Shown here: positions 63,563 through 64,000 of the stretch, one piece after another
How the letters are laid out: every line of letters begins with the position of its first letter
Numbering within the stretch: position 1 is the first letter of the stretch
Origin: Lumbricus rubellus
Taxonomy: Eukaryota > Annelida > Clitellata > Crassiclitellata > Lumbricidae
NCBI GenBank assembly: GCA_945859605.1
Contig: OX243822.1
Location: 12,825,533-12,889,532 of the forward strand
Direction: 5' to 3'
Length of the DNA: 64,000 nucleotides
Program-made: the position numbers and the translations under genes
The notes under the pieces: model-generated
Seen by the model: the letters and a program-made list of their open reading frames with translations, nothing else
Told to the model about the DNA's origin: nothing
Databases searched by the model: none

Positions 63563-64000
63563 ATGGAGAAACTTACGGAGCAAAAGCAAGCGGCTATTAA
63601 GAAGATGTCTTCGGAGAGACTAGTAAAATTATTAATTGAAGCAGGCGTAGACGCAGAAGAAGTTGAACAGATGTCGAGGGAAGAATTGATGAGAAATTTA
63701 GCCGAGGTTTGGGCTAAGAAAGAAGAAGAAGAAGAAGAAGGTGCTGTCGGAGGCGCTGCGGAGAACCCAGTGGAGAAGCCTGAGGCACCGATGTCTATGG
63801 AGGCGTTGCTGCAATTCATGATAATGAAAGAGGAGCAGCGTAAACAAGAGGAGAAAGAGCGTAAACAAGAAGAAAAAGAGAAAGAAGAGCAGCGCAGACA
63901 AGAGGAGAAAGAGCGTAAACAAGAAGAAAAAGAGAAAGAAGAGCAGCGCAGACAAGAGGAGAAAGAGCGTAAACAAGAAGAAAAAGAGAAAGAAGAGCAG
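63563..64000 (+). CDS. Gag-like ORF of the LTR element, truncated by the window end
   Basis: Open from the ATG for 146 codons. The N-terminus (MEKLTEQKQAAIKKMSSERL) leads to a short helical segment LVKLLIEAGVDAEEVEQMSR that resembles the SAP-like start of many Metazoan gypsy gags. An acidic patch, MEALLQFMIMK and a highly charged coiled coil follow, with 18-aa (54-bp) tandem repeats EQRRQEEKERKQEEKEKE running off the end. No zinc knuckle is visible yet. Confidence 0.7.
   Translation, partial: MEKLTEQKQAAIKKMSSERLVKLLIEAGVDAEEVEQMSREELMRNLAEVWAKKEEEEEEGAVGGAAENPVEKPEAPMSMEALLQFMIMKEEQRKQEEKERKQEEKEKEEQRRQEEKERKQEEKEKEEQRRQEEKERKQEEKEKEEQ

Larger units (their letters stand above)
62719..64000 (+). 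mobile_element. Ty3/gypsy-like LTR retrotransposon, 5' end (runs off the window)
   Basis: A 512-bp 5' LTR (62719-63230) begins TGTCA and ends TGACA, then TT, a primer binding site and a gag-like ORF. It lies antisense to NETO, starting 140 bp upstream of the CUB1 exon acceptor. The 3' part is not in the window, so intactness cannot be judged. Confidence 0.85.

Overview
This window is eukaryotic nuclear DNA, almost certainly from a marine invertebrate animal. The genes are intron-rich with GT/AG splice sites. The proteins are metazoan: a Jun-type bZIP factor, NETO, Rab35, TAF1C and HSCB. The non-coding DNA is packed with tRNA-derived SINEs, L2/CR1-like LINE tails, hAT-type MITEs and microsatellites. 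Blocks dense in the palindrome TAGGCCTA suggest an echinoderm- or hemichordate-like deuterostome, but that is only a guess from composition.

Layout. 1-5130: TAGGCCTA-rich intergenic DNA, LINE and SINE fragments, a (TCTA)n block and a hAT MITE. 5131-17854 (-): TAF1C, the RNA polymerase I SL1 subunit, reconstructed as 15 phase-compatible exons (about 902 aa). 18765-20654 (+): HSCB, the mitochondrial iron-sulfur J-protein, two exons (281 aa), with a perfect 36-bp-TIR, 9-bp-TSD transposon in its intron. TAF1C and HSCB are head to head about 0.9 kb apart. 23337-30333 (+): RAB35, six exons (203 aa). 30334-46340: gene-poor and repeat-rich. 46364-47599 (+): an intronless, divergent Jun-family gene (411 aa) whose basic region has lost the near-invariant bZIP arginine. 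47600-53888: probable long Jun 3'UTR, repeats, and one unrecognised 144-codon ORF (-). 53889-62579 (-): the 3' part of a NETO gene (CUB1, two micro-exons, CUB2 in two exons, LDLa, transmembrane plus long cytoplasmic tail); its 5' exons lie beyond the window. 62719-64000 (+): the 5' LTR, tRNA-Leu primer binding site and gag start of a Ty3/gypsy-like element, antisense to NETO.

The genes are unrelated housekeeping, trafficking, transcription and synaptic-type membrane genes; nothing suggests a shared pathway or operon. The most notable features are the Arg-to-Gln change in the Jun basic region, a two-CxxC exon in TAF1C that I do not recall in the human protein, altered Cys spacing in HSCB, transposons inserted within a few bases of splice sites or stop codons, duplicated splice acceptors in RAB35 and NETO, a Tc1/mariner snap-back palindrome, and direct evidence that the local SINE family borrowed its 3' tail from a resident LINE. 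I found no prokaryotic-style system, CRISPR array, or true tRNA or rRNA gene.
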